DNA of 64,000 bases. It comes from Gemmatimonadota bacterium. Lineage in GTDB: Bacteria > Gemmatimonadota > Gemmatimonadetes > Gemmatimonadales > Gemmatimonadaceae. Location: positions 1,054,001 through 1,118,000 of the forward strand of contig JAIUOB010000001.1 of the NCBI GenBank assembly GCA_020161135.1. The letters run 5' to 3'. Under the pieces are notes generated by a model. That model ran no database searches, was not told the origin of the DNA, and saw only the letters and a list, made by a program, of their open reading frames with translations. The position numbers and the translations under genes were made by a program. Below are positions 1-8,849 of this stretch, piece after piece (position 1 is the first letter of the stretch; each line of letters opens with the position of its first letter).

Positions 1-1652
1 ACGTCGGCCAGCGGATCGTTGCGCAGCACGACGAGATCGGCCACGCGACCCGCCTGCACGGTGCCCAGCGTGTCGGTGGCCTGCAGCCAGCGGGCCGGGT
101 TGAGGGTGGCCGTGCGCAGCGCCTCCACGGGCGTGAGCCCCGCATCCTGCAGCAGCGCCAGCTCGGCGTGCAGCGCGAGTCCAGGCACGCCCTGCAGCGG
201 AAGGTCGGTGCCCGCCAGCAGCAGGACGCCCGCGTCACGCTGCAGTCGCACGAGACGCTGCAGGAACGCCCAGTCCTGCTGGTGCGCCGCGCGCTGTGCG
301 GGCGTGCGGCGATCGGCGCGGAGCCCATCGGTGGGCCACTCGAGCATGAGCAGCGTGTCGCGCGCGGGGCCGTTGCGCGCGCCGGCGCGCTTCATGATGT
401 CGTGCAGGAACAGCGTGGGGGTGACCGCCACGCCGTTGGCGGCCATCTGCGCGAAGAGCGCGCGGGCGGCGCCTTCGTCGAAGTCGGCCTGTGCCAGGCG
501 GGTCTCCGCCTCGGGCGGCTCCCGCAGTCCAAGGCGGTAGCCCACGCGTTGCCACCATGTCGGCTGCGCGCGCTCCTCGGCAATGGCCTTCCAGTGGGCG
601 CGCGGCTGGTGCGACAGGTACTCGGGAAAGAGCAGCAGGTGCTCGATGCTCGCGAGCCCGCGCTGCGCCAGCGCGGCGCGCGGCACATCGTGCGGCACGT
701 GACTCACGCACGGCACGCGCGCGGCGGCGCACGCCTCGTAGGCGCTGCGCACGAGCGTCGAATCGAGCATCGGGGCGAGCTTGAGGAATGTCGCCCGTGT
801 GCCGCGCAGCTTCGTGAGGGACGCGCGCACATCGTCGCGGGTGCGCACTGGAAACGGCGCGCCAGCCACGACCGGCGCCTGGCCGAGCTTCTCGCCCGTG
901 TACACCATGCGCGGACCGGGCGTCGTGGTGGTGCGCGCGAGGCTGTCGAGCTGCGCGAGGACCGGCACATCGCCGGCGAGGTCGCGCACGCCCGTCACGC
1001 CGTGTGCGAGCGAGAGCCCGCCCCAGTACTGCATGGCCTGCGCACGGCGCGTCGCTGCGGCGGGGGTGCGCAGCGCGCTGTCGAGTGCCATGTGGACGTG
1101 GAAGTCCCACAGTCCCGGAATCACGTAGCCGCCGGCGACGTCGACGGTGCGGGTGCCGGCGGGCAGCCGTACGGCGCGCGCGGCACCCACCTGCACGATG
1201 CGATCGCCGCGCAGCACCACGACCTGATCGCGCTGCAGCGTTCCACGCTCCACATCCACGACGATCGCGTGCGTGAGGGCGATCGTCGTCGCTGCCGCCT
1301 GCGCAGTCGTCGGTGCGCCCTGCGTTCGTTGCGCACGCCCCACGAGGGGCGACAGGCCGACGCACAGGGTCAGCACCAGCGCCCGCAGAAAGCGTCGCGC
1401 GAGTTGCGCGAGGCGCTCGTCGCCGCCCGCATCGGCGTCGTCGGCGATGCGCGCGACCAGGTCATGCAACGCGGCCTCCCCCCAGCGGTAGCCGGTGGCG
1501 TCCTCTGCGGCGGCGGTGTCGCCCGCGCGCGCGCCCTCGAGCAGCGCGCGCGCGGCCGCGGCGTCGAACCCGGGGTCGGTGCGGGGTGGGAGGTCGAACG
1601 TCGGCCGCCGCTCGGGCGGGCCGGCGTCTTCGTTCACGAAAGCGCGGGACAT
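1..1652 (-). CDS. Secreted amidohydrolase with an extra N-terminal domain (3' end outside window)
   Basis: The visible 550 codons run off the left edge. From about residue 115 they read as a metal-dependent amidohydrolase of the imidazolonepropionase/prolidase-like type: the D-F-H-V-H metal motif lies at residues 183-187 after a VIPGLWD strand, and the visible end is the usual GTVQAGRVADLVVL segment. A hydrophobic stretch at about 93-110 ending in GRAQ looks like a signal peptide. It sits internally, behind a 90-residue N-terminal part (starting MSRAFVNED, containing ATGYRWGE) that resembles a separate small protein. The ATG at 1652 is chosen because the frame is open throughout; no good ribosome site is visible. 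It is divergent from the fucosidase, with only 42 bp between starts. The substrate cannot be told. Confidence 0.8.
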   Translation of the reverse strand, partial: MSRAFVNEDAGPPERRPTFDLPPRTDPGFDAAAARALLEGARAGDTAAAEDATGYRWGEAALHDLVARIADDADAGGDERLAQLARRFLRALVLTLCVGLSPLVGRAQRTQGAPTTAQAAATTIALTHAIVVDVERGTLQRDQVVVLRGDRIVQVGAARAVRLPAGTRTVDVAGGYVIPGLWDFHVHMALDSALRTPAAATRRAQAMQYWGGLSLAHGVTGVRDLAGDVPVLAQLDSLARTTTTPGPRMVYTGEKLGQAPVVAGAPFPVRTRDDVRASLTKLRGTRATFLKLAPMLDSTLVRSAYEACAAARVPCVSHVPHDVPRAALAQRGLASIEHLLLFPEYLSHQPRAHWKAIAEERAQPTWWQRVGYRLGLREPPEAETRLAQADFDEGAARALFAQMAANGVAVTPTLFLHDIMKRAGARNGPARDTLLMLEWPTDGLRADRRTPAQRAAHQQDWAFLQRLVRLQRDAGVLLLAGTDLPLQGVPGLALHAELALLQDAGLTPVEALRTATLNPARWLQATDTLGTVQAGRVADLVVLRNDPLAD

Positions 1653-1694
1653 GGCGTGGGGTTGCAGGCCGGAGTTTCGGCGTTTGGTTGGAGT

Positions 1695-3104
1695 ATGCCA
1701 TTCGACCCCTCCCGTCGCACCCTCCTGCGGGCCGGCGCCGTGGCGGCCGGTGCCGCGGCGCTTCCGCTGCCGTTGCGCCGCCTGCTGGCCGAGTCCGCTC
1801 CAGGCACCCTCGTGCCCGACATGCAGGGCGCACCGCGTCCGCGACCGACCAAGGCACAACTGCAGTGGCAGCGCGACGAGATCGCCCTGTTCGTGCACTT
1901 CGGCATCAACACCTTCACCGATCGCGAGTGGGGCGATGGCACCGAGTCACCGTCGCTCTTCAACCCGACGGCGCTCGATGCGCGGCAGTGGGCGCGTACG
2001 GCCAAGGCTGCCGGCGCGCGCGCGATGGTGCTCACCGCGAAGCATCACGACGGCTTCTGCCTCTGGCCGACCGCCACCACGCGCCACTCCGTCGCGTCGA
2101 GTCCGTGGCGCAGCGGGCGGGGTGATGTCGTGCGCGAGTTCGTCGACGCCTGCCGCGCCGAGGGATTGCGCCCGGGGCTCTACTGCTCGCCGTGGGACCG
2201 CAATCACCCCACGTACGGCGACTCGCCGCGTTACAACGATGTGTACATCGCGCAGCTCACCGAGCTGCTCACGCGCTATGGCAAGCTGGCGGAGGTGTGG
2301 TTCGATGGCGCGAATGGCGAGGGGCCGAATGGCAAGCGGCAGACGTACGACTGGCCGCGCACGTGGGAGACGGTGCGTCGCCTGCAGCCCGATGCGGTGA
2401 TCTTCTCCGATGCCGGCCCCGATGTGCGCTGGATCGGCAACGAGCGCGGCGTGGCCGGGGAGACGCACTGGAGCACCATCCGTCCCGAGAGCGTGCCGTA
2501 CATCGGCGCGAGCGGCGACGACGTGATTCGCGCGCTGCAGGAGGGCCACCCCGACGGAACCGTGTGGCGCCCAGGCGAGACCGATGTGTCGATTCGACCG
2601 GGGTGGTTCCATCACCCGGCGGAAGATGCGCGCGTGAAGACGGTCGAGCAGCTCGCCGAGCTGTACTTCACGAGTGTGGGGCGCAACTCGAAGCTGCTGC
2701 TCAACGTGCCCCCCACGCGCACCGGGCAGTTTCACGCCACCGATGTCGAGCGGCTGCTGGGGATGCGTGCGGCCCTCGTCGAGCGGTTCGCGCGTCCGGT
2801 CAAGGGGCGCACGCGATGGCGCAAGACGGGTGCACTGTCGGCCGAGCTGCAGTTGACGTTCGACGCGGCCGCGACGGTGAGCACCATCGACCTGCGTGAG
2901 GCCATCGACGCGGGACAACTGGTGCGGTCGTGGGAGCTGCTCGCGACCACCGACGCGTCGTCCACGCCCACGGTGCTCTTGCGCGGCACGACCGTCGGCT
3001 ATCGGCAACTGCGCCGCATGCCGGCCACGGCGGTGCGCAGCCTGACGGTGCGCTACGAGACCCTCGACGCGCCGCGCGCGATCGCCCTGCACGCGTACGG
3101 TTGA
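1695..3104 (+). CDS. Alpha-L-fucosidase, GH29 family, Tat-exported
   Basis: The 469-residue protein starts with a twin-arginine signal (SRRTLLRAG at residues 6-14, then an Ala-rich hydrophobic stretch), so it is probably exported folded. The catalytic domain begins near residue 50 with FVHFGINTF, then KHHDGFCLW (His117/His118) and EVWFDGANG, where Asp204 matches the GH29 nucleophile. LLLNVPPTRTG, near residue 340, is another family signature. It should release L-fucose or a related sugar from glycans in the periplasm or outside the cell. The ATG at 1695 is the only start that places the Tat motif correctly; the open frame continues upstream as antisense of the amidohydrolase. The general acid cannot be placed by eye. 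Confidence 0.9.
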   Translation: MPFDPSRRTLLRAGAVAAGAAALPLPLRRLLAESAPGTLVPDMQGAPRPRPTKAQLQWQRDEIALFVHFGINTFTDREWGDGTESPSLFNPTALDARQWARTAKAAGARAMVLTAKHHDGFCLWPTATTRHSVASSPWRSGRGDVVREFVDACRAEGLRPGLYCSPWDRNHPTYGDSPRYNDVYIAQLTELLTRYGKLAEVWFDGANGEGPNGKRQTYDWPRTWETVRRLQPDAVIFSDAGPDVRWIGNERGVAGETHWSTIRPESVPYIGASGDDVIRALQEGHPDGTVWRPGETDVSIRPGWFHHPAEDARVKTVEQLAELYFTSVGRNSKLLLNVPPTRTGQFHATDVERLLGMRAALVERFARPVKGRTRWRKTGALSAELQLTFDAAATVSTIDLREAIDAGQLVRSWELLATTDASSTPTVLLRGTTVGYRQLRRMPATAVRSLTVRYETLDAPRAIALHAYG

Positions 3105-3216
3105 GCGCACGGCGCGGGGGCGTGTGTCGGGCGGGAGTCGGGCGGGTCGATTGACCCTGTCGACGTGTCGACGGCCGGTACAGGTTGCGCACGCGTCATC
3201 AACCATCGAGGACTCC

Positions 3217-4116
3217 ATGCTGCCTGCACCCCATCGCGCCACGCGTCGCCTCGCGGCGCTGCTGTTGTCATCTGCTCCCGCGGTCGCCATCGCCCAGCCG
3301 GCCAAGGCGCCCGTTGCGGCCCCGCCCATCGCCCGTGCGGTGGCGCCCATGGCGTTCGTGCCGCTCACCGGCACCAACGTCGTGCCGGTGGTCGCCAACG
3401 ACTACGCCTTCGACATGCCGGCGACGATTCCCGCCGGGCTCACCACCTTCCGCTTCAGCAACAAGGGGAAGGAGCTGCATCACCTCTATCTCGTGAAGGT
3501 CGAGAAGGGGAAGACCGCTGACGACGTCCTGGCCTGGTTCAAGCGTGGCGGCCCGCCGCCCGCGTGGCTGCGGCCGGTGGGCGGCCCCAACGCGCCGTCA
3601 CCACTGCCCGGCGGTGAGACGGTGTTCAGCAGTGTGCTCGCTGCGGGCGACTACGTCGCGCTGTGCGTCATTCCGAGCCCCGGCGGCCCGCCGCACGTGA
3701 TGAAGGGGATGATCAAGACGCTCACGGTCACGCCCTCCACGCGCACGGCGCCCACGCCGCAGGCCGACATCACCATCACGCTGTCCGACTACGACGTGCG
3801 CTTCTCGAAGCCGCTCACGGCGGGGAAGCACGTCATTGCGGTGAAGAACGCGGGCACCCAGCCGCACGAGTACTTCATGGGGCTGCTCAATCCCGGCAAG
3901 ACGCCGATGGACCTCGCGATGTTCGCCGAGAATCCGAAGGGGCCGCCGCCGGGGCTGCCGATGGGCGGCATCACCGACATCCTGCCGGGCGACGTGGTCT
4001 ACCTGCAGGTGGAGATCGCGAAGGGCGAGTACGCCTTCATGTGCTTCACGCCCGACGCGAAGGACGGCAAGCCGCACCTCGCGCACGGGATGATCAAGCA
4101 GGTCAGCGTGAAGTGA
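3217..4116 (+). CDS. Secreted protein with two cupredoxin-like domains
   Basis: A 299-residue protein with a signal peptide (residues 1-25, ending AIAQ) and two tandem domains of about 120 residues. Each ends with a copper-site-like Cys...His...Met arrangement: ALCVIPSPGGPPHVMKGM in the first and FMCFTPDAKDGKPHLAHGM in the second. Each also has a His-containing strand upstream (KELHHLYLV and QPHEYFMG). This is the layout of plastocyanin/cupredoxin-fold proteins, so a type-1-like copper site and electron transfer or copper handling in the periplasm are plausible but not proven. A GAGGA ribosome site precedes the ATG at 3217. Its last 14 bases overlap the 3' end of the convergent TauE gene. Confidence 0.75.
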   Translation: MLPAPHRATRRLAALLLSSAPAVAIAQPAKAPVAAPPIARAVAPMAFVPLTGTNVVPVVANDYAFDMPATIPAGLTTFRFSNKGKELHHLYLVKVEKGKTADDVLAWFKRGGPPPAWLRPVGGPNAPSPLPGGETVFSSVLAAGDYVALCVIPSPGGPPHVMKGMIKTLTVTPSTRTAPTPQADITITLSDYDVRFSKPLTAGKHVIAVKNAGTQPHEYFMGLLNPGKTPMDLAMFAENPKGPPPGLPMGGITDILPGDVVYLQVEIAKGEYAFMCFTPDAKDGKPHLAHGMIKQVSVK

Positions 4117-4879
4117 ACAGCCACACCGCGCTGCCGAATCCGATGACGGACACGGCGGCGCGGACCCAGCGCTGCGGCACGCGCTGCGCGAGGTGCGACA
4201 TCGCGTAGCCGCCGGCGCTCGAGCCGACGGTCATCACGGCGGCGATGGGCCAATCCACGAGGCCCATCGCCGCGAACGTGATGGCAGCCACGCCATTGAA
4301 GCAGAGCCCATTGAAGTTCTTGAGCCCGTTCATCTGGTGGATGTTCGTGAGGCCCATGAGGCCGAACACGCCCAGCATCACGATGCCGGCGCCCGCGCCG
4401 AAGAAGCCGCCGTAGGTGCCCACGAGGAACTGCACGGCCACCATGCCCCACGTCGGCGTGATGGGGCGCTCGGGGTGCGGCGCCGCGATGCGTCGACGCA
4501 CCCACGCCATGACCGGCCCCTGCAGCGTGAACAGCAGGGCCGCGCCGAACACGAGCCATGGCACGAGCGCGCGGAACTGCGCGTCGCCCGTCGCGAGCAG
4601 CAACAGCGCGCCCGCCAGGCCACCGAGCACACTCGGCACCGCCAGCCGCAGCGCCCAGCGCTCCGCCCCCTGCAGCTCCTTGCGATAGCCCAGCATCGAC
4701 GCGAGGGAGCCCGGCCAGAGCGCCACCGTGCTCGTGGCGTTGGCCGCCACCGGCGGTACTCCCAGCCCCAGCAGGGCGGGGAAGGTGAGCAACGTGCCGC
4801 CGCCCGCGATGGAGTTGACCGCCCCGCCGAGCGCCGAGACGACCGCGATGGCGCCAAGCTGTGCGGGCGTGGCGGCCAC
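4103..4879 (-). CDS. TauE/SafE family membrane transporter
   Basis: This 258-residue, highly hydrophobic protein has the two-repeat layout of the TauE/SafE (DUF81) family. The first repeat opens with the glycine-rich NSIAGGGTLLTFPALL and PPVAANATSTVAL; the second contains GTYGGFFGAGAGI and NIHQMNGLKNF. The family exports or imports small anions such as sulfite, sulfoacetate or related organosulfur compounds; the substrate here is unknown. The GTG start at 4879 abuts the stop of the DUF423 gene with no gap, so translation is probably coupled. It is the last gene of an S9 peptidase-DUF423-TauE transcript and overlaps the convergent cupredoxin gene by 14 bp, leaving no room for an intergenic terminator. 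Confidence 0.88.
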   Translation of the reverse strand: MAATPAQLGAIAVVSALGGAVNSIAGGGTLLTFPALLGLGVPPVAANATSTVALWPGSLASMLGYRKELQGAERWALRLAVPSVLGGLAGALLLLATGDAQFRALVPWLVFGAALLFTLQGPVMAWVRRRIAAPHPERPITPTWGMVAVQFLVGTYGGFFGAGAGIVMLGVFGLMGLTNIHQMNGLKNFNGLCFNGVAAITFAAMGLVDWPIAAVMTVGSSAGGYAMSHLAQRVPQRWVRAAVSVIGFGSAVWLFTSR

Positions 4880-5245
4880 TCAGCTGCGCGCCGCGAGTGC
4901 GAGGCAGCCCCAGCCCGCGATGAAGCAGACGCCGCCCAGCGGCGTGATCGCACCGAGCGCGCGCACGCCGGTGAACGTCATGGCGTAGAGCGAGCCCGAA
5001 AAGAGCAGCGTGCCGGCGACGAACAGCCAGCCCGCCGTGGTGGCCAGCGAGCCCGCGCCGCGTTGCACCAGCCAGGCGACGGCCAGCAGCGCGAGTGCGT
5101 GGTACATCTGGTAGCGTGCGCCCGTCTCGAACACCTCGAGCAGGCGCGGCTCGACGCGTTCGCGCAGGGCATGGGCGCCGAACGCTCCGGCGGCGACCGC
5201 GATGCCGCCGGAGAGCGCGCCGATCATCGTGAACAGCTTGTCCAT
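4880..5245 (-). CDS. DUF423 family small membrane protein
   Basis: A 121-residue inner-membrane protein with about four membrane segments and DUF423 (YgdD-like) hallmarks: GALSGGIAVAAGAFGAHALR near the N terminus, RYQMYHALALL in the middle, and TPLGGVCFIAGW near the end. Length is normal for the family, whose biochemical role is unknown. The ATG at 5245 is preferred over an in-frame upstream extension because it gives the standard N terminus. It lies 22 bp downstream of the S9 peptidase stop and directly abuts the TauE start. Confidence 0.85.
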   Translation of the reverse strand: MDKLFTMIGALSGGIAVAAGAFGAHALRERVEPRLLEVFETGARYQMYHALALLAVAWLVQRGAGSLATTAGWLFVAGTLLFSGSLYAMTFTGVRALGAITPLGGVCFIAGWGCLALAARS

Positions 5246-5267
5246 CGGAAGTCGGGACCGGAGAGGA

Positions 5268-7475
5268 TCAGCGTGGCGCGCCGATCTGGTACTCCTTGGG
5301 CGGTGTCGCGCCAAGGAGGTGCTGCACGAAGTAGTCCCAGCGACGGCGCATCATGTAGTTCGACGCGGCACCGAACCCGTGCGCGGCGTTCGGGATCATG
5401 AGCAGGTCGAAGTCCTTGCCGGCCTTGATGAGGGCGTCGACGACGAGGAGCGTGTTGTCGGGGGGCACGTTGTCGTCCATCGTGCCGTGCGCGAGCAGGA
5501 GCTTTCCCTTGAGGTTCTTCGCGAACGTCTGGTTGGCTTCGGCGTCGTAGTTGTCGCTCGCCCCCTGCTTCGTGAGCAGGCCGTGATAGCGCTCGCCCCA
5601 GTCGTCCTCGTAGTTGCGGTTGTCGTGATTGCCCGACTCCGCGATGCCCACCTTGAAGAAGTCGGGATAGCGGAACATCGCGCCGGCCGTGGCGAAGCCG
5701 CCGCCCGAGTGGCCCCAGATGCCCACCTTGTCGAGGTCGATGAACCGGTAGCGCTCGGCCAACTGCTTCATGCCGGCGATCTGGTCGGGGAGCGTGTTGT
5801 CGCCCATGCGGCCGTAGTAGGCGTCGTGGAACGACTTGGAGCGCATCGGGTTGCCGGTGCCGTCGATGGCGACGACGATGAAGCCCAGCTCGGCGAGCGC
5901 CTGGTTGTCGCGCGTGGCCGGCGTGAAGCTGCGGCTGCCCACGGAGCCGCCCTGCGGCCCAGGATAGATGTAGTTGATGATCGGATACTTCTTCGTGCTG
6001 TCGAGCGTGGTGGGCGTCCACATGAGGCCGTACAGGTCCCACTTGCCGGCGCGATCCTTGACCGTGATGCGCGTGGGCGGCTTCCAGCCGGCGGCCTTCA
6101 GCTTCGAGATGTCCGCCGTCTCGAGCGTGGCGATGAGCTTGCCGGTGTTGGCGTCGCGCAGTTGCGCGGTGGGCGGCAGGTCGGGGCGCGACCAGACGTC
6201 GGTGAAGCGCGCACCGTCCGGCGAGAGCGACGTGGTGTGATCGCCGTCATCCGGCGTGAGGAGCGTCTGCCCCTTGCCGTTGAGCCCCACCTTGTAGAGG
6301 TGGCGGAAATACGGATCGCGCGTCGCGTCCTTGCCGGACGCGGTGAACCACACCGTGCGCGTCTTCGCGTCGATGCGCTCGACGGAGAGGACGCCGCCGT
6401 CGCCGGTCGTGATCTGGTTCTTGAGCTGACCGGTGGTGAGGTCGTACAGATAGAGCTGTCCCCAGTCGCTGCGTTCGGAGAACCAGATGACCTCGTTGCT
6501 GGCCGGCAGGATGCGCCAGTTCTGGTCGCCGTCGCCGCTCTCGAACTGCGTAGCGACCTTCTCCTCGAGCACCGTGCGCACCTCGCCCGTGGTTGCATCG
6601 GCGACGCGCAGCGTGGCCACCTTGTGGTCACGCGAGTTGGAGAGGAACGCGACCTTGCTGCCGTCGGGATACCACTCGACGTCCGCGAGCTTGCCGCCGC
6701 ACGCGATGTGGTCGCACACCGAGCTGCGATGCTCGTCGGGCGGCATCTTGAAGCGCACGAGCGACGGCGTCGGCCCCGACAGGTCGACCACCACGCGCTC
6801 GATCATCGGGATGATGCTGTCGCCGGGCAGCGGATACTTCCATGCGCTCAGCGTGGGATGCCCCACCTTGGTGCGCACGAGGTACATGTCGCCGACGTTG
6901 CGCTGGTCCTGCTGGAACGTGGCGATCTTCTTCGAGTCCGGCGACCAGAGCAGCACGGCGCGATCGGAGTGCACCCAGCCGGCGTTGTCGGTGGCGTAGC
7001 CGTAGTCCTTCACACCGTCGAAGGTGACCGGCATTTCCTTGCCGCTCGCGACGTCGCGCACCCAGAGGTTCCAGTTCTTGATGAACGCCGCCTTGGTGCC
7101 GTCGGGCGACAGCACGGCGAGTCCGCCGCCGCCACGTCCGCCGGCCGGCGCGGCCGCCGGCGCGGGGCAGGCGGCCGGGGTCGTGGCGCAGTTGGTCTTC
7201 ACGCCCTTCTGGTCGACCACGAACATCGGCGTGGTGCCATCGGCGGTGCGGACACGATAGGTGAAGCGACCGTCGGGGAGCCACGTGGGCTGCACGCCGG
7301 CGTTGGTCACCAGCGGGGCCACGTTCGGCGCGAGGAAGCGTTCGGCGCGGGCGTAGTCCGCTGCGGTGAGCGCGCGGGGCTGCGCCGCGAGGGGCGCGAC
7401 AACGAGTGCGGCCGCCAGCGACGGCGCGACCAGTGCGGCACTGCGAGGGACGAGCGACAGGAAGGGTCGACGCAT
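5268..7475 (-). CDS. S9 family peptidase (dipeptidyl peptidase IV type), secreted
   Basis: This 735-residue exported serine peptidase has a signal peptide (residues 1-31, ending LAAQ), a DPP IV-type N-terminal beta-propeller (about 60-480) and a C-terminal alpha/beta-hydrolase domain. The catalytic triad is readable: Ser590 in GHSGGGF, Asp667 or Asp668 in HGTMDDNVP, and His699 in NAAHGFG. The family removes dipeptides or cleaves short peptides, so a role in peptide scavenging is likely. A short Gly-rich insert (AGGRGGGG) sits in the first propeller blades beside a Cys/Ala/Pro-rich loop. The ATG at 7475 is chosen because the signal peptide starts there; the frame stays open far upstream but that part is antisense to other genes. 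Confidence 0.9.
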   Translation of the reverse strand: MRRPFLSLVPRSAALVAPSLAAALVVAPLAAQPRALTAADYARAERFLAPNVAPLVTNAGVQPTWLPDGRFTYRVRTADGTTPMFVVDQKGVKTNCATTPAACPAPAAAPAGGRGGGGLAVLSPDGTKAAFIKNWNLWVRDVASGKEMPVTFDGVKDYGYATDNAGWVHSDRAVLLWSPDSKKIATFQQDQRNVGDMYLVRTKVGHPTLSAWKYPLPGDSIIPMIERVVVDLSGPTPSLVRFKMPPDEHRSSVCDHIACGGKLADVEWYPDGSKVAFLSNSRDHKVATLRVADATTGEVRTVLEEKVATQFESGDGDQNWRILPASNEVIWFSERSDWGQLYLYDLTTGQLKNQITTGDGGVLSVERIDAKTRTVWFTASGKDATRDPYFRHLYKVGLNGKGQTLLTPDDGDHTTSLSPDGARFTDVWSRPDLPPTAQLRDANTGKLIATLETADISKLKAAGWKPPTRITVKDRAGKWDLYGLMWTPTTLDSTKKYPIINYIYPGPQGGSVGSRSFTPATRDNQALAELGFIVVAIDGTGNPMRSKSFHDAYYGRMGDNTLPDQIAGMKQLAERYRFIDLDKVGIWGHSGGGFATAGAMFRYPDFFKVGIAESGNHDNRNYEDDWGERYHGLLTKQGASDNYDAEANQTFAKNLKGKLLLAHGTMDDNVPPDNTLLVVDALIKAGKDFDLLMIPNAAHGFGAASNYMMRRRWDYFVQHLLGATPPKEYQIGAPR

Positions 7476-7662
7476 CGGAATCGGGGTGGAGGGAGAGACC
7501 CGGGGAAGTTGGGCCCGGGGAGCCGCCAGCGGGAAGGTGCGCGAGGCGGTCGGTGGGGCCCTTGTCGGCCCGGCGTCGGCCCTGAATCCTTTCCGCCTGC
7601 CACTGGCTCTCTCCTGCAGACGGGTCGTCCGGCCCGTTCTCCCCTTCACCGGAGTGCCCGCC

Positions 7663-7866
7663 ATGTCTGCCCTCTTTGCCCGTAACGTCGGTGGTCTCGA
7701 TCGCGCCCTGCGCTTCGTCCTGGGCGCCGGTCTCCTGTCGCTCGTCTTCGTGGGCCCGCAGACGCCGTGGGGGTGGTTCGGCCTGGTGCCGCTGCTGACC
7801 GCCGCGATGGGCAGCTGCCCGCTGTACTCGATCGTCGGGATCTCGACCTGTCCACGCCGGGCGTGA
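7663..7866 (+). CDS. YgaP-type (DUF2892) small membrane protein
   Basis: A 67-residue protein with the layout of the inner-membrane YgaP-like domain (DUF2892): an N-terminal FARNVGGLDRALRFVLG helix, a hydrophobic hairpin, and a C-terminal CPLYSIVGISTC segment whose CPLY matches the family's Cys-Pro motif. The family often accompanies sulfur-transfer and thiol-stress genes. A GGAG ribosome site precedes the ATG at 7663. The stop codon overlaps the GTG start of the following ECF sigma factor (GTGA at 7863-7866), so the two are probably translated together. It is divergent from the S9 peptidase. Confidence 0.8.
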   Translation: MSALFARNVGGLDRALRFVLGAGLLSLVFVGPQTPWGWFGLVPLLTAAMGSCPLYSIVGISTCPRRA

Positions 7867-8525
7867 CCGTCGATGATGGCGCGCTCCTGCGCGCCGTCGC
7901 TGCGGGCGATGCCGACGCATTCACCCGTTTCGTGCACGCGCATGAGGCGGTCGTGCGGCGCTACCTGCGCGTGACGCTCGGCACCCGCGACGTCGATGAC
8001 GCCGCGCAGGAGACGTTCATCAATGCGTGGCGCGGCGCCGCCGGCTATCGCGGTGGCGCGACGGCGCGTGGCTGGCTGTACGCGATCGCGCGTCACGTGG
8101 TGCACCACCTGGTGCGTCGCCGCGTCGACGAGCCGGCGGTCGTGGAGTCGCTCGAGGCGCTCGCCGAACAGGCCGGCTGGGGCCGCCTCGACAGCGAGGT
8201 CGCACGCACCATCGACGCGGGTGCGGCGGACGCCGATGCGCGGAGCGCGCGGGACGAACTCGCGCAGGCGCTGGCGCGGCTCCCCGCCGACGAGCGGGAG
8301 GTGCTCGTGCTGCGGGAGCTCGACGGCTACTCGGGTGAGGAAGCGGCAGCGATGCTCCACCTCACGCTGCCCGCCATGAAGAGTCGGCTGCATCGCGCAC
8401 GCCTGCATCTCGCCGCGCTCGTCCGTCAGCAACGCACGACGGCGGGTGCCATGGCGCGTGACCTCGACCCGTCCCAGACCACCCGCCACAGCGGCGGCAC
8501 GCACGGAGGTGCGGCGCATGCATGA
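7863..8525 (+). CDS. ECF-type RNA polymerase sigma factor
   Basis: A 220-residue sigma-70 family protein of the extracytoplasmic-function group. Region 2 spans about residues 20-90 (DADAFTRFVHAHEAVVRRYL, then DVDDAAQETFINAWR), and region 4 about 145-195 (LPADEREVLVLRELDGYSGEEAA and MLHLTLPAMKSRLHRAR). Residues after about 200 form a non-conserved tail. The GTG at 7863 overlaps the preceding stop by four bases and gives a normal N terminus. The next gene, a zinc-finger anti-sigma factor, overlaps it by eight bases, so this is a classic sigma/anti-sigma pair. The inducing signal is unknown; the OsmC gene downstream hints at oxidative or thiol stress. Confidence 0.9.
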   Translation: MTVDDGALLRAVAAGDADAFTRFVHAHEAVVRRYLRVTLGTRDVDDAAQETFINAWRGAAGYRGGATARGWLYAIARHVVHHLVRRRVDEPAVVESLEALAEQAGWGRLDSEVARTIDAGAADADARSARDELAQALARLPADEREVLVLRELDGYSGEEAAAMLHLTLPAMKSRLHRARLHLAALVRQQRTTAGAMARDLDPSQTTRHSGGTHGGAAHA

Positions 8526-8790
8526 CCTCGGGCTCGATACGACGGTGGCCGGGCTGCGCTGCCGCGACGTGCTGGACGACCTCTCGGCGTACCTCGATGG
8601 CGAGCTGCCGGGCGAGCGGGTCGCGCGACTCGATGCGCACCTGCGCGACTGTCCCCGCTGTGCCCGCTTTGGCGGCGACATGGCGCGGCTCCTGGCGGCG
8701 CTGCGTGACGCCGTGCCGCTGCCGGATGTGGAGCCGTCGCTGGTGGCGGCGGTGCTGGGGCGTGTGCACGCCACCCCGTCCGGCGGCTAG
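8518..8790 (+). CDS. Zinc-finger anti-sigma factor (zf-HC2)
   Basis: A 90-residue soluble protein with the anti-sigma zinc-finger signature: CRDVLDDLSAYLDGELPG followed by HLRDCPRC, giving the His-x3-Cys-x2-Cys arrangement of ZAS-domain anti-sigma factors. No membrane segment is seen, so it is probably a cytoplasmic, possibly redox-sensitive regulator (RsrA/ChrR-like logic) rather than an envelope sensor. A GGAGG ribosome site at 8506-8510 supports the ATG at 8518, which lies inside the end of the sigma factor gene. It should bind and inhibit that sigma factor. Confidence 0.85.
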   Translation: MHDLGLDTTVAGLRCRDVLDDLSAYLDGELPGERVARLDAHLRDCPRCARFGGDMARLLAALRDAVPLPDVEPSLVAAVLGRVHATPSGG

Positions 8791-8849
8791 ACTTCGGGAC
8801 CGGCGGGCTTTGCCCCGCGTATCCGCATCCCCTCGCCAGGACTTCCCGC

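Noticed and set aside
168..1694. In-frame upstream extension of the fucosidase gene
   Set aside because: The extension is the antisense of the amidohydrolase gene, and would bury the Tat signal, which fits a start at 1695.
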